Shown: in pieces, positions 20,339 through 29,277 of the stretch
How positions within the stretch are numbered: position 1 is the stretch's first letter
Layout of the letters: the number at the start of each line of letters is the position of its first letter
Source of the DNA: Chryseobacterium gleum
GTDB lineage: Bacteria; Bacteroidota; Bacteroidia; Flavobacteriales_D; Crocinitomicaceae
Assembly (NCBI GenBank): GCA_945888625.1
Contig: CAMDAH010000001.1
Location: 1 to 64,000 of the forward strand
Length of the DNA stretch: 64,000 nucleotides
Direction: 5' to 3'
Notes under the pieces: generated by a model
Databases searched by the model: none
What the model was told of the DNA's origin: nothing
What the model saw: the letters and a program-made list of their open reading frames with translations, nothing else
Made by a program: the position numbers and the translations under genes

Positions 20339-22339
20339 CTATTTATAACTTCGTTGAACTAATTTCACATTGTCAAATTCCAACTGCTCCATGTGAAGAA
20401 CGGCGTCATTTGGATTTCCTTTATATTCCCAAGCAGCAACGTAAGCAAAATTTTCATCATCTCGCTGTGCCTCGCCCTCGGGAGTCTGATATTCTTCTCT
20501 AAAATGCCCACCGCAAGATTCGTTTCGATGAAGTGCGTCTTTAGCAAACAACTCTCCCAATTCCAAAAAATCGGCCACCCTCATTGCTTTTGCTAATTCC
20601 GGATTGAAGTTGTCTGCAGTGCCTGGTATTTTAACTTCTTTATAAAACGCCTCCCTAATTTGCGCAATTTCTGCCTGAGCTTCCTTTAGGCCTTTTTCAT
20701 TTCTTGACATCCCAACCTTGTCCCACATAATTTTACCTAGCCGTTTATGAAAGTAATCTGCCGGCTTCGTTCCGCCGTTATTCATAAGGCGATTAATTTG
20801 TTCTGTCACATTCATTTCTGCTTGTTCAAATTCAACGGTATCCGTTGAAATACTTCCCATTTTAATGTCTGGTGATAAATAGTCTCCTATGGTATAAGGC
20901 AATACAAAATAGCCATCTGCCAAACCTTGCATTAATGCCGATGCGCCGAGTCGATTTGCGCCGTGATCAGAAAAATTTGACTCGCCTATGGAAAAGCAGC
21001 CGGGGATGGTTGTCTGAAGATTGTAGTCGACCCATGTTCCTCCCATCGTATAATGAACCGCAGGATATATCATCATTGGTGTAACATACGGATTCTCATC
21101 TACTATTTTTTCATACATCTGAAATAGATTTCCGTATTTATTCGCAACTATTTCTGTACCTAATTTCATTACTAAAGCATGGTCAGCTTCATCTAGGTGC
21201 TTTAATCTCGCCTGATCAATTCCATAACGCTCAATTGCCGCAGCAAAATCCAAGTACACAGCCTCTCCAGTTTTATTTACACCAAAGCCTGCATCACATC
21301 GTTCCTTAGCGGCTCGAGAAGCAATATCACGAGGAACTAAATTACCAAAAGCAGGATAACGACGTTCTAAATAATAATCCCTGTCTTCTTCAGAAAGGGC
21401 TGTTGGCTTCAACTTCCCTTCACGAATTGCTTTAGCATCTTCCAGTTTGGCGGGCACCCAAATTCTTCCGTCGTTTCTCAACGATTCCGACATTAGGGTA
21501 AGCTTTGCTTGGTGATCGCCTGAAACAGGAATACACGTTGGGTGAATTTGTGTGTAACAAGGATTCGCAAAAAACGCCCCTCTTTTATGGATTTTCCAGG
21601 CTGCAGTTACATTGCTTCCCATTGCATTAGTTGAAAGAAAGAAAACATTTCCATAACCACCCGAAGCAATAACCACTGCATGGGCAGAATGCCTTTCTAA
21701 TTTTCCAGTAATAAGATTTCTAGCGATTATGCCTCGAGCCTTTCCGCCTACAATAACTAAGTCTAACATTTCATGTCGACTATACATCTTAATCTTACCC
21801 CTCCCTATCTGCCTATTCATGGCAGAATAAGCGCCTAATAATAATTGTTGGCCCGTTTGTCCCTTAGCATAAAACGTTCGCGAAACGAGGGTTCCACCGA
21901 AAGAACGATTGTCTAGTAGTCCTGAGTATTCTCTTGCGAAAGGAACACCTTGTGCGACGCATTGATCTATGATGTTGGTTGAAACTTCCGCTAAACGGTG
22001 AACGTTTGCCTCTCTTGATCGGTAATCACCTCCTTTAACGGTGTCGTAAAATAAACGAAACGTAGAGTCGCCATCACCTTGGTAATTTTTTGCTGCATTA
22101 ATTCCCCCTTGTGCAGCGATTGAATGGGCACGTCTTGGAGAATCCTGGAAACAAAAGGTTTTAACGTTGTAACCCAATTCAGCAAGCGTTGCTGCAGCAG
22201 AACTACCCGCCAAACCAGTACCAACAATTATGATGTCGAGGTTTCGTTTATTTGATGGATTAACTAAATTAATGTGGTTTTTATATTGTGTCCACTTATC
22301 AGCTATATTACCCGATGGGATTTTAGAATCTAAAGCCAT
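20339..22339 (-). CDS. sdhA: Succinate dehydrogenase/fumarate reductase flavoprotein subunit
   Basis: [92 protein letters not shown]. Confidence 0.97.
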   Translation of the reverse strand: MALDSKIPSGNIADKWTQYKNHINLVNPSNKRNLDIIIVGTGLAGSSAAATLAELGYNVKTFCFQDSPRRAHSIAAQGGINAAKNYQGDGDSTFRLFYDTVKGGDYRSREANVHRLAEVSTNIIDQCVAQGVPFAREYSGLLDNRSFGGTLVSRTFYAKGQTGQQLLLGAYSAMNRQIGRGKIKMYSRHEMLDLVIVGGKARGIIARNLITGKLERHSAHAVVIASGGYGNVFFLSTNAMGSNVTAAWKIHKRGAFFANPCYTQIHPTCIPVSGDHQAKLTLMSESLRNDGRIWVPAKLEDAKAIREGKLKPTALSEEDRDYYLERRYPAFGNLVPRDIASRAAKERCDAGFGVNKTGEAVYLDFAAAIERYGIDQARLKHLDEADHALVMKLGTEIVANKYGNLFQMYEKIVDENPYVTPMMIYPAVHYTMGGTWVDYNLQTTIPGCFSIGESNFSDHGANRLGASALMQGLADGYFVLPYTIGDYLSPDIKMGSISTDTVEFEQAEMNVTEQINRLMNNGGTKPADYFHKRLGKIMWDKVGMSRNEKGLKEAQAEIAQIREAFYKEVKIPGTADNFNPELAKAMRVADFLELGELFAKDALHRNESCGGHFREEYQTPEGEAQRDDENFAYVAAWEYKGNPNDAVLHMEQLEFDNVKLVQRSYK

Positions 22340-22345
22340 TATTAA

Positions 22346-23011
22346 TTAATGATTAAAGTGATGAAAAAGAGCAACAAAAATAAATCCAAATGGTACAACT
22401 ATCGCAAAGGAATAACCCATTTTGTGTATGGTTTTTGAATATTTATTATTTATTCCAACTGATTGGAATGAGGAGTTAAATCCGTGCCACAAATGGAGAA
22501 AAAGAAAGAAAAATGAAACGCAATAAAGTGCTGTTCTTGCAGGGCTTTCGAATTTTTTCGCTAACTCATGAAAATAGCGGTTGGGATCTAATGGTTTGAT
22601 TTGAACGTACTTATAGTCTAACTCTGGAAGCCAAAAATCGTAAAAGTGAAGCCCTAAAAATGATAATACTACAACGCCGGAAATAATCATGTTTCGCGAA
22701 GGCCATGATGCGTTGGATGCCCCATTGTATTTGGCATAAGCTATTGGTCTTGATTTTCTGTTTTTTATATCCAAAACGAACCCCATGATAAAATGAAACA
22801 TTACGCCAACGATTAAGATTGGCTGCATAACAAATTGAATAACTGGGTTATTTCCCATAAAATGAGATAACCAATTAAACAAGTCTTTACTAAAAACGGA
22901 AGTTATATTTAAAGAAACATGTATGGTTAAAAAACTAACTAAAAACAAACCAGAAAGTGCCATGGCTACTTTTTTTGCTATTGAGGAATTTAACGTTTTT
23001 GGTAAGCTCAT
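22346..23011 (-). CDS. sdhC: Succinate dehydrogenase cytochrome b subunit
   Basis: Five-TM cytochrome b558-like protein, LHLWHGFNSSFQSVGINNKYS; contiguous with sdhA/sdhB. Confidence 0.94.
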   Translation of the reverse strand: MSLPKTLNSSIAKKVAMALSGLFLVSFLTIHVSLNITSVFSKDLFNWLSHFMGNNPVIQFVMQPILIVGVMFHFIMGFVLDIKNRKSRPIAYAKYNGASNASWPSRNMIISGVVVLSFLGLHFYDFWLPELDYKYVQIKPLDPNRYFHELAKKFESPARTALYCVSFFFLFLHLWHGFNSSFQSVGINNKYSKTIHKMGYSFAIVVPFGFIFVALFHHFNH

Positions 23012-23031
23012 AAATTTTTATTTTATCACTG

Positions 23032-23039
23032 CAAAATTA
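23032..23039 (-). promoter_or_regulatory. -7 box TAATTTTG for sdhC-sdhA-sdhB
   Basis: CAAAATTA on plus reads TAATTTTG on minus, 20 bp before the sdhC start. Confidence 0.4.
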
Positions 23040-23082
23040 CTCGTTTTAACAATCACAATCGGGTTTTTGTTCTTATTTAGAA

Positions 23083-23982
23083 TTAGTTCAAATAGCTCAA
23101 AGAACAATTCGCTTTATTTACAGTAAGCTTTACTTCTCTGCCTATAATAAGTGCTTGGTTATCCTCTATGTGGCCCACTGGAAAACTAAACAACACAGGG
23201 TAGTTTAAGAACTGAACTTGCTCAAGCACCATTTCCTCGATCGTTTTGCCAAGAGGTGGAGTAGTATCTTCAAGCGCAGTGAAAGCACCAATTATAACTC
23301 CTTTTAACTTTTGAAACACCCCTGCTTTTGACAAAGCAAAAAGCATTCTTTCAATTTGATAATAATGTTCTCCTACATCTTCTAAAAAAAGTACGGCGTC
23401 TTCAAAAACATACTGATCATTTGTCCCCAACATACTGTAAACAATGCTAAGGTTGCCACCAATTAATTTACCCGTCGAAATGCCCATTTTATTTGCAGAA
23501 TGAGCTAGAATGCTAAAAGTCAATAAAGACCCTGTTAAGCTCGATAAAAGCGTGCTTAATGCTTCTTGCGTGTTCTTTTCGAAATTAATGGGCATGGAGC
23601 CGTGTATACTTTGGATACCAAGTTTACTAAGGTGATGGTGAAAGACCGTGATGTCGCTAAAACCAACAAGCCATTTAGGCTCAAGCAGCATGTTCGCCCA
23701 ATTTAATTGCTCAACAATTCGGACGCAACCATAACCACCTCTTGCGCATACGATGGCCCTTACATCTGGGTGGTCTATGCCAACTTGCATGTCTTTTCGG
23801 CGTTCGTCATCCGTTCCTGAAAAATAATTAAATTGTCCCAGACAATGCTTGCTAACAAGTACTTCAAATCCATTTTTTTTAAAAAAACTAATGGCATAAT
23901 CTATTTCTTTAACATCCATTAATTTGGCTGGCGAGGTAATGTATATTAAATCGCCTTGTTTAAGTGGAGGGGGCTGAATCAT
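23083..23982 (-). CDS. LD-carboxypeptidase (peptidase family S66)
   Basis: PPPLKQGDLIYITSPA, AIVCARGGYGCVRI, GFSDITVFHHHLSK, GKLIGGNLSIVYSMLGT, LFLEDVGEHYYQIERML. Confidence 0.93.
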   Translation of the reverse strand: MIQPPPLKQGDLIYITSPAKLMDVKEIDYAISFFKKNGFEVLVSKHCLGQFNYFSGTDDERRKDMQVGIDHPDVRAIVCARGGYGCVRIVEQLNWANMLLEPKWLVGFSDITVFHHHLSKLGIQSIHGSMPINFEKNTQEALSTLLSSLTGSLLTFSILAHSANKMGISTGKLIGGNLSIVYSMLGTNDQYVFEDAVLFLEDVGEHYYQIERMLFALSKAGVFQKLKGVIIGAFTALEDTTPPLGKTIEEMVLEQVQFLNYPVLFSFPVGHIEDNQALIIGREVKLTVNKANCSLSYLN

Positions 23983-24653
23983 AAGCGATTTATCATAAAC
24001 TGTGCGAACAACAAATCGCTCGGAGTGGTTATTTTAATATTTTCCTCATTGCTTTCAACCAAATGGATAGACTCCCCCACTTGCTCAACAAGTGTAGCAT
24101 CGTCGGTTATGTTTAATGCGTAGACTTGCTGATAGGCCAAGTACAAAACCTCAGCATGAAAACATTGCGGCGTATGTACTATCCTAAAGTTTATACGATT
24201 TGAAGCTTTGCTCTCTTTATCGTTTACAATTCTTATCGAATCTTTTACCGATAAGACAGGAATGACAGCTTTGAAATTTGTTAACCCTGCAAAACAACGA
24301 CTTATGGTTTCTTTGGAAACGAAAGGTCTTACGCCATCATGAATAGCGATCTGATCCCCATTTGCATAACTAAGTGCATTGCGAATTGAATGAAACCGCT
24401 CTTCTCCTCCGGCAACAGTTTGGTGTGGCACCTCAAATTTTATTTCTTTTACTTTTGATTCCCAAAATGTAATCCAATCTTTTGGTAAAGTAATAATTAC
24501 CTGTATCGTTTGGTCGAACTCATAAAAAACTTTTATGGAATGAGCCAAAATCGGCAAGTCACCCAACATTAGAAACTGCTTTGGAATATCGTTTGCTAAG
24601 CGCTTACCAATGCCGCCAGCGGTGATAATAACGGTACGTTTTAACATGCTCAA
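23979..24653 (-). CDS. ispD: 2-C-methyl-D-erythritol 4-phosphate cytidylyltransferase
   Basis: VIITAGGIGKRLANDIPKQFLMLGDLPILAHSI, VAGGEERFHSIRNAL, IAIHDGVRPFVS, TDDATLVEQVG. Confidence 0.95.
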   Translation of the reverse strand: MSMLKRTVIITAGGIGKRLANDIPKQFLMLGDLPILAHSIKVFYEFDQTIQVIITLPKDWITFWESKVKEIKFEVPHQTVAGGEERFHSIRNALSYANGDQIAIHDGVRPFVSKETISRCFAGLTNFKAVIPVLSVKDSIRIVNDKESKASNRINFRIVHTPQCFHAEVLYLAYQQVYALNITDDATLVEQVGESIHLVESNEENIKITTPSDLLFAQFMINRL

Positions 24654-24706
24654 AAATAAGTATAAGTCTTGTATTCACAAACTTTACATTTCTAGTTGCG
24701 TTTTTC

Positions 24707-24714
24707 TACCTTTG
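24707..24714 (+). promoter_or_regulatory. Bacteroidota promoter upstream of cysS (-7 TACCTTTG)
   Basis: Exact TAnnTTTG with TTTAC about 20 bp upstream (24683-24687) as a possible -33; ATG at 24733. Confidence 0.45.
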
Positions 24715-24732
24715 TGTAAATGATCAGTCAAA

Positions 24733-26196
24733 ATGCGTTCAGGAAACCTTTCCATATACAATACATTAACAGGTAAAAAAGAATTGTTTTTACCTATTCA
24801 TGAAGGGCAAGTTGGGCTCTACGTTTGTGGACCAACGGTATACAATTATGTGCACCTAGGGAATTGTCGAACATTCATTTCTTTCGACTTAGCATACCGC
24901 TATTTACTGCACCTTGGATACCAAGTTCGTTATGTAAGAAACATCACGGATGTTGGTCATTTAGAAAGCGACGCTGATGAAGGGGAGGATAAAATCTCCA
25001 TTAAAGCGCGGCTCGAAAAATTGGAGCCGATGGAAATTGTACAACAATACACCATCGATTTTCATCAAGTAATGAATGCCTTCAATGCACTACCGCCAAA
25101 TATTGAGCCCACTGCAACGGGACATCTTATCGAACAAATTGAGTTCACCCATTCGATCCTTAAAAATGGCTTTGCTTATGAATCAAATGGCTCTGTGTAT
25201 TTTGATGTAGAAAAATACAATAAGGTATATCCTTATGGCGAATTGTCTGGAAGAAAAATTGAGGATTTAATTGCTAATTCAAGGCCACTTGACGGCCAAA
25301 ATGAAAAACGAGCCCCTCTTGATTTTGCGCTTTGGAAAAATGCTTCGGCAGGACATATTATGAAGTGGCCATCGCCATGGGGAATTGGTTTTCCCGGATG
25401 GCATTTAGAGTGCTCCGCAATGAGTGGTAAATATTTAGGAGAAACGTTTGATATTCACGGAGGTGGAATGGACCTTAAATTCCCACATCACGAATGCGAA
25501 ATTGCGCAGGGTTGTGCAGCAACTGGTAAAAAACCAGTGAATTATTGGATGCATGCCAATATGCTCACGCTTAACGGAAAAAAAATGAGTAAATCAGCAG
25601 GGAATTCATTGCTGCCAAACGAATTATTTTCAGGAGAAAACGAGTTGCTAAACAAAGGGTTTGATCCCATGGTTGTTCGGTTTTTTATGATGCAAGCACA
25701 TTATCGAAGCACCCTAGACTTTACAAGTGAGGCGCTGAGTGCTGCAGAAAAAGGATTCAAAAAACTTATGGTATCAGTAGAAAACTTAGGGTTGATTGTC
25801 CCTTCCAATAAATCAACTTTAGATGTTTCAACGCTTGTTGATGGTTTTTATGCCGCAATGAATGATGATTTTAATGCGCCCGCTTTGGTCGCTAATTTAT
25901 TTGAGGCCGTTAAACAAATCAATGCCGTCCTTGAAGACAAAGAATCACTAAACACAGAAGATTTAAATCTCCTGAAAAAAGAAATGCATGGGTTTGTTTT
26001 CGACGTTTTGGGATTAAAACCTACAATTGAAAAATTAGGTGATGACCGTTTAGTGGGCGTAATGGACTTAATGATGGATTTACGCTCAAGCGCACGTGAA
26101 AATAAAGACTGGGCAACATCGGATAAAATTAGAGACGGGCTCCTAAATGCTGGCATTCATGTTAAGGATGAAAAAAATGGCGCAAGTTGGAAATAA
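24733..26196 (+). CDS. cysS: Cysteine--tRNA ligase
   Basis: [67 protein letters not shown]. Confidence 0.98.
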   Translation: MRSGNLSIYNTLTGKKELFLPIHEGQVGLYVCGPTVYNYVHLGNCRTFISFDLAYRYLLHLGYQVRYVRNITDVGHLESDADEGEDKISIKARLEKLEPMEIVQQYTIDFHQVMNAFNALPPNIEPTATGHLIEQIEFTHSILKNGFAYESNGSVYFDVEKYNKVYPYGELSGRKIEDLIANSRPLDGQNEKRAPLDFALWKNASAGHIMKWPSPWGIGFPGWHLECSAMSGKYLGETFDIHGGGMDLKFPHHECEIAQGCAATGKKPVNYWMHANMLTLNGKKMSKSAGNSLLPNELFSGENELLNKGFDPMVVRFFMMQAHYRSTLDFTSEALSAAEKGFKKLMVSVENLGLIVPSNKSTLDVSTLVDGFYAAMNDDFNAPALVANLFEAVKQINAVLEDKESLNTEDLNLLKKEMHGFVFDVLGLKPTIEKLGDDRLVGVMDLMMDLRSSARENKDWATSDKIRDGLLNAGIHVKDEKNGASWK

Positions 26197-26217
26197 CAAT
26201 ATATATTCTTTTAGGCA

Positions 26218-26730
26218 ATGGCATTAATTAAATCTTGTAAAGATTTTTCTCCTCAATTCGGAGAAGATTGTTATTTGGCTGAGAACGCTACCATAATTGG
26301 CGACGTGGTAATGGGACAACAATGCTCTGTTTGGTTCAATGCAGTTATTAGAGGAGATGTGAATTCTATCCGAATCGGAAATAAGGTTAATATTCAAGAT
26401 GGGGCGGTATTGCATTGCACCTATCAAAAAACAACTGTAACAATTGGTAATAACGTTTCAATTGGTCACAATGCACTGGTCCACGGAAGTACGATTGAAG
26501 ATAATGTTTTAATTGGAATGGGGGCAATAATAATGGATAACTGTTACATCGAAACAAACTCGATTGTTGCTGCGGGCGCTGTTTTATTGGAAGGAACACG
26601 CGTCGAATCCTGGTGTATCTATGCGGGCGTTCCTGCAAAAAGAGTTAAAACACTTTCACCCGAATTGTTTAAAGATGAGGTAATGCGAATAGCGGATAAT
26701 TATGTGTTTTACGCTAGTTGGTTTAAATGA
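26218..26730 (+). CDS. Gamma carbonic anhydrase family protein (left-handed beta-helix)
   Basis: Hexapeptide repeats; SVWFNAVIRGDVNSIRIGNKVNIQDGAVLHCTYQKTTVTIGNNVSIGHNALVHGSTIEDNVLIGMGA. Confidence 0.92.
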   Translation: MALIKSCKDFSPQFGEDCYLAENATIIGDVVMGQQCSVWFNAVIRGDVNSIRIGNKVNIQDGAVLHCTYQKTTVTIGNNVSIGHNALVHGSTIEDNVLIGMGAIIMDNCYIETNSIVAAGAVLLEGTRVESWCIYAGVPAKRVKTLSPELFKDEVMRIADNYVFYASWFK

Positions 26731-26776
26731 TTCTGATTTGCTTTTTTTTTAGTTATTTTGTTTAAAATATAATCCT

Positions 26777-27223
26777 ATGCGACGCACTAACTTATTTTAT
26801 TTATTACTAATCTCTTTATGCTTGTTTTCCTGTAAAAAATATGAAGATGGGGGAGTTAAATCCTTGGCGTTAAATAACATTAGAGGAACCTGGAAATTAG
26901 AAAGCTACTCGAGAAACAACATTGATTTTACGGGTGATTTACTAATCAACAGTTACAAAGAGACATATAACGAAGAGGGTACTTACTCACGAGAATTAAT
27001 TGACACTTTTGACTTAGTTGTAACGTCTAGTGGGGGTTGGGATTTTGAGGGAGAAAGAGCATTATTAAGAATTTATGATGCCGGTCCATTCAATTTAACA
27101 CCTGGCGTTTCAACAGCGACAGCCCCATCTAGTTATGTTATTGAACGATTAACCAAATCAGAATTATGGTATACCTATGAAGACGGCTTGGGAAAACATG
27201 ACTTTAGGCTAATTAAACAATAA
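26777..27223 (+). CDS. Lipocalin-like lipoprotein, function unknown
   Basis: Lipobox LCLFSCKKYED; RGTWKLESY and SELWYTYEDGLGKHDFRLI pattern. Confidence 0.7.
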   Translation: MRRTNLFYLLLISLCLFSCKKYEDGGVKSLALNNIRGTWKLESYSRNNIDFTGDLLINSYKETYNEEGTYSRELIDTFDLVVTSSGGWDFEGERALLRIYDAGPFNLTPGVSTATAPSSYVIERLTKSELWYTYEDGLGKHDFRLIKQ

Positions 27224-27239
27224 CCTTCGTAAACTAACA

Positions 27240-28532
27240 ATGAAGTACCTCCCAATAGACGCTACTCTTTTTATTCAACATCGCGCTGCTTTTGTTAAAC
27301 AAATGGAAAAGGGTGCTTTGGCCGTTTTTAATTCCAATGATATTTTCCCAATAAGCGCAGATAGCTCGATGCCTTTTCAGCAACATCGCGATATTTTCTA
27401 CTTAAGCGGAGTAGATCAAGCGGAATCCATTTTATTATTATTCCCTAGTGCTGGCAATCCTGCTCATCGCGAAATACTATTCCTAAAAGAAACGAGTGAA
27501 TTAATTGCCATCTGGGAAGGAGAAAAACTTACGAAGGAAACAGCGCTGCAAGTCTCTGGCATAAAAACGGTCTATTGGTTGCAACAATTCCCTGTTATCT
27601 TCAAGCAATTAATGGCGGAATGCGATGCTATTTATCTAAATACCAACGAACATTTAAGAGCTTCAACGGAAGTAGAAACAAGAGAAGATCGATTTATAAA
27701 AAAAGTGCGGATTGAATATCCCGCGCATCAGACATTGAAATCTGCGCCAATATTACACCAAATTCGCTCTATTAAAAGCCAACTAGAAATAGATTTAATG
27801 CAAACGGCCTGTAATATAACGGAAGCCGGTTTCAGAAGGCTTTTGAGGTTTGTAAAGCCCAGTGTTTGGGAATATGAAATTGAAGCGGAACTTGTACATG
27901 AATTTATTAAACGCAGATCGAAAGGTTTTGCTTATACGCCAATTATTGCATCGGGGAAAAATGCTTGTGTGCTTCACTATATTGAAAACAACCAACAATG
28001 TCAAGATGGCGAAGTTGTTTTATTAGATGTTGCTGCTGAATATGCTAATTATTCATCTGACTTAACGAGATGTATTCCGGTATCTGGTCGATTTACAAAA
28101 CGTCAAAAGGCAGTATACAATGCTGTGCTTCATGTAAAAAATGAAGCCGAAAAATTGTTGGTGCCTGGCGTAATTATGGCGGATTATCATAAAAATGTAG
28201 GGTTATTAATGGAGGAGCAACTCGTTGGTCTTAATCTAATTTCAATCGACGATATTAAAAACCAAAAACCTGAATGGCCTGCTTATAAAAAATATTTTAT
28301 GCACGGAACCTCTCATTTTATCGGACTTGACACGCATGATGTGGGGCTTTGGAACCAACCAATTCAAGCAGGAATGGTCTTTACTTGTGAGCCGGGTATT
28401 TACATCCCGGAAGAAAATTTAGGCATCCGTTTGGAAGACGATTTAGTAGTCCAAGAAAAAGGGGGGCCATTTAACCTGATGAAAAATATCCCACTTGAAG
28501 CAGAAGCGATTGAAGATTTGATGAACGCTTAA
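27240..28532 (+). CDS. pepP: Xaa-Pro aminopeptidase (M24B)
   Basis: VVLLDVAAEYANYSSDLTRCIPVSGRFTKRQKAVYNAVL, HGTSHFIGLDTHDVG, VFTCEPGIYIPEENLGIRLEDDLVV. Confidence 0.95.
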   Translation: MKYLPIDATLFIQHRAAFVKQMEKGALAVFNSNDIFPISADSSMPFQQHRDIFYLSGVDQAESILLLFPSAGNPAHREILFLKETSELIAIWEGEKLTKETALQVSGIKTVYWLQQFPVIFKQLMAECDAIYLNTNEHLRASTEVETREDRFIKKVRIEYPAHQTLKSAPILHQIRSIKSQLEIDLMQTACNITEAGFRRLLRFVKPSVWEYEIEAELVHEFIKRRSKGFAYTPIIASGKNACVLHYIENNQQCQDGEVVLLDVAAEYANYSSDLTRCIPVSGRFTKRQKAVYNAVLHVKNEAEKLLVPGVIMADYHKNVGLLMEEQLVGLNLISIDDIKNQKPEWPAYKKYFMHGTSHFIGLDTHDVGLWNQPIQAGMVFTCEPGIYIPEENLGIRLEDDLVVQEKGGPFNLMKNIPLEAEAIEDLMNA

Positions 28533-28533
28533 C

Positions 28534-29277
28534 ATGCTTTACTCAACTGGTTTTGGTTCGGGACCGGCCCTGGTTTTTGTTCATGGTTTTTTAGAATCCT
28601 CCACCATGTGGGAGGCTTTACCTCTCGGAACACTTAGACACCAATGTATCTTTATTGACCTGCCTGGTCATGGAAAATCCGCTTTAGAAAGCACACCGGA
28701 AGATCCCTCTATTTGTTGGATGGCAAATCAAGTTATCTCTACCCTGGAGGAATTGGGTATTAATTCCTTTTCCATCGTTGGACATTCGATGGGAGGTTAT
28801 GTGGCGCTGGAAATTAAAAGACAAATGCCTGGTTGCAGAAAAGTCGTTTTGCTTAATTCTAATTTTTGGACCGACGGGGAACAGAAGAAAAAAGACAGGG
28901 TGCGGGTTGCATCACATGTTATTAAGGCAAAGAATCTTTTTATTCAAGAGGCTATTCCTCATTTATTTCATGATACCATAAAACACGAAAAAACCATTTT
29001 ATCTTTAGTTAGGGATGCGAAAAAAATGGAGGCGAGCGCAATCGCTTTTTCGTCGTTGGCGATGAGAGATAGAACGGATTTTAGTGCCCCTATTCAGGAA
29101 AACCCACTTGATTATCTTTTTATTCATGGGGTATTGGACAGGCTTATTGAGGTGGAAGAATATCGTCGAAAAACCGCCTCGTTTTCAGAACAGCTCTACC
29201 TAATAGATAGGGCCGGTCATATGTCGCCCTGGGAAAATCCTTCGGAGGTAATGAAGGGTATTAAGTCCGCATTATAA
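28534..29277 (+). CDS. Alpha/beta hydrolase
   Basis: LVFVHGFLESSTMW, GHSMGGYVAL nucleophile elbow, C-terminal RAGHMSPWENP histidine. Confidence 0.92.
   Translation: MLYSTGFGSGPALVFVHGFLESSTMWEALPLGTLRHQCIFIDLPGHGKSALESTPEDPSICWMANQVISTLEELGINSFSIVGHSMGGYVALEIKRQMPGCRKVVLLNSNFWTDGEQKKKDRVRVASHVIKAKNLFIQEAIPHLFHDTIKHEKTILSLVRDAKKMEASAIAFSSLAMRDRTDFSAPIQENPLDYLFIHGVLDRLIEVEEYRRKTASFSEQLYLIDRAGHMSPWENPSEVMKGIKSAL

Noticed and set aside
26387-26638. 83-aa minus-strand ORF in the gamma carbonic anhydrase gene
   Set aside because: Antisense to a clearly coding hexapeptide-repeat gene.
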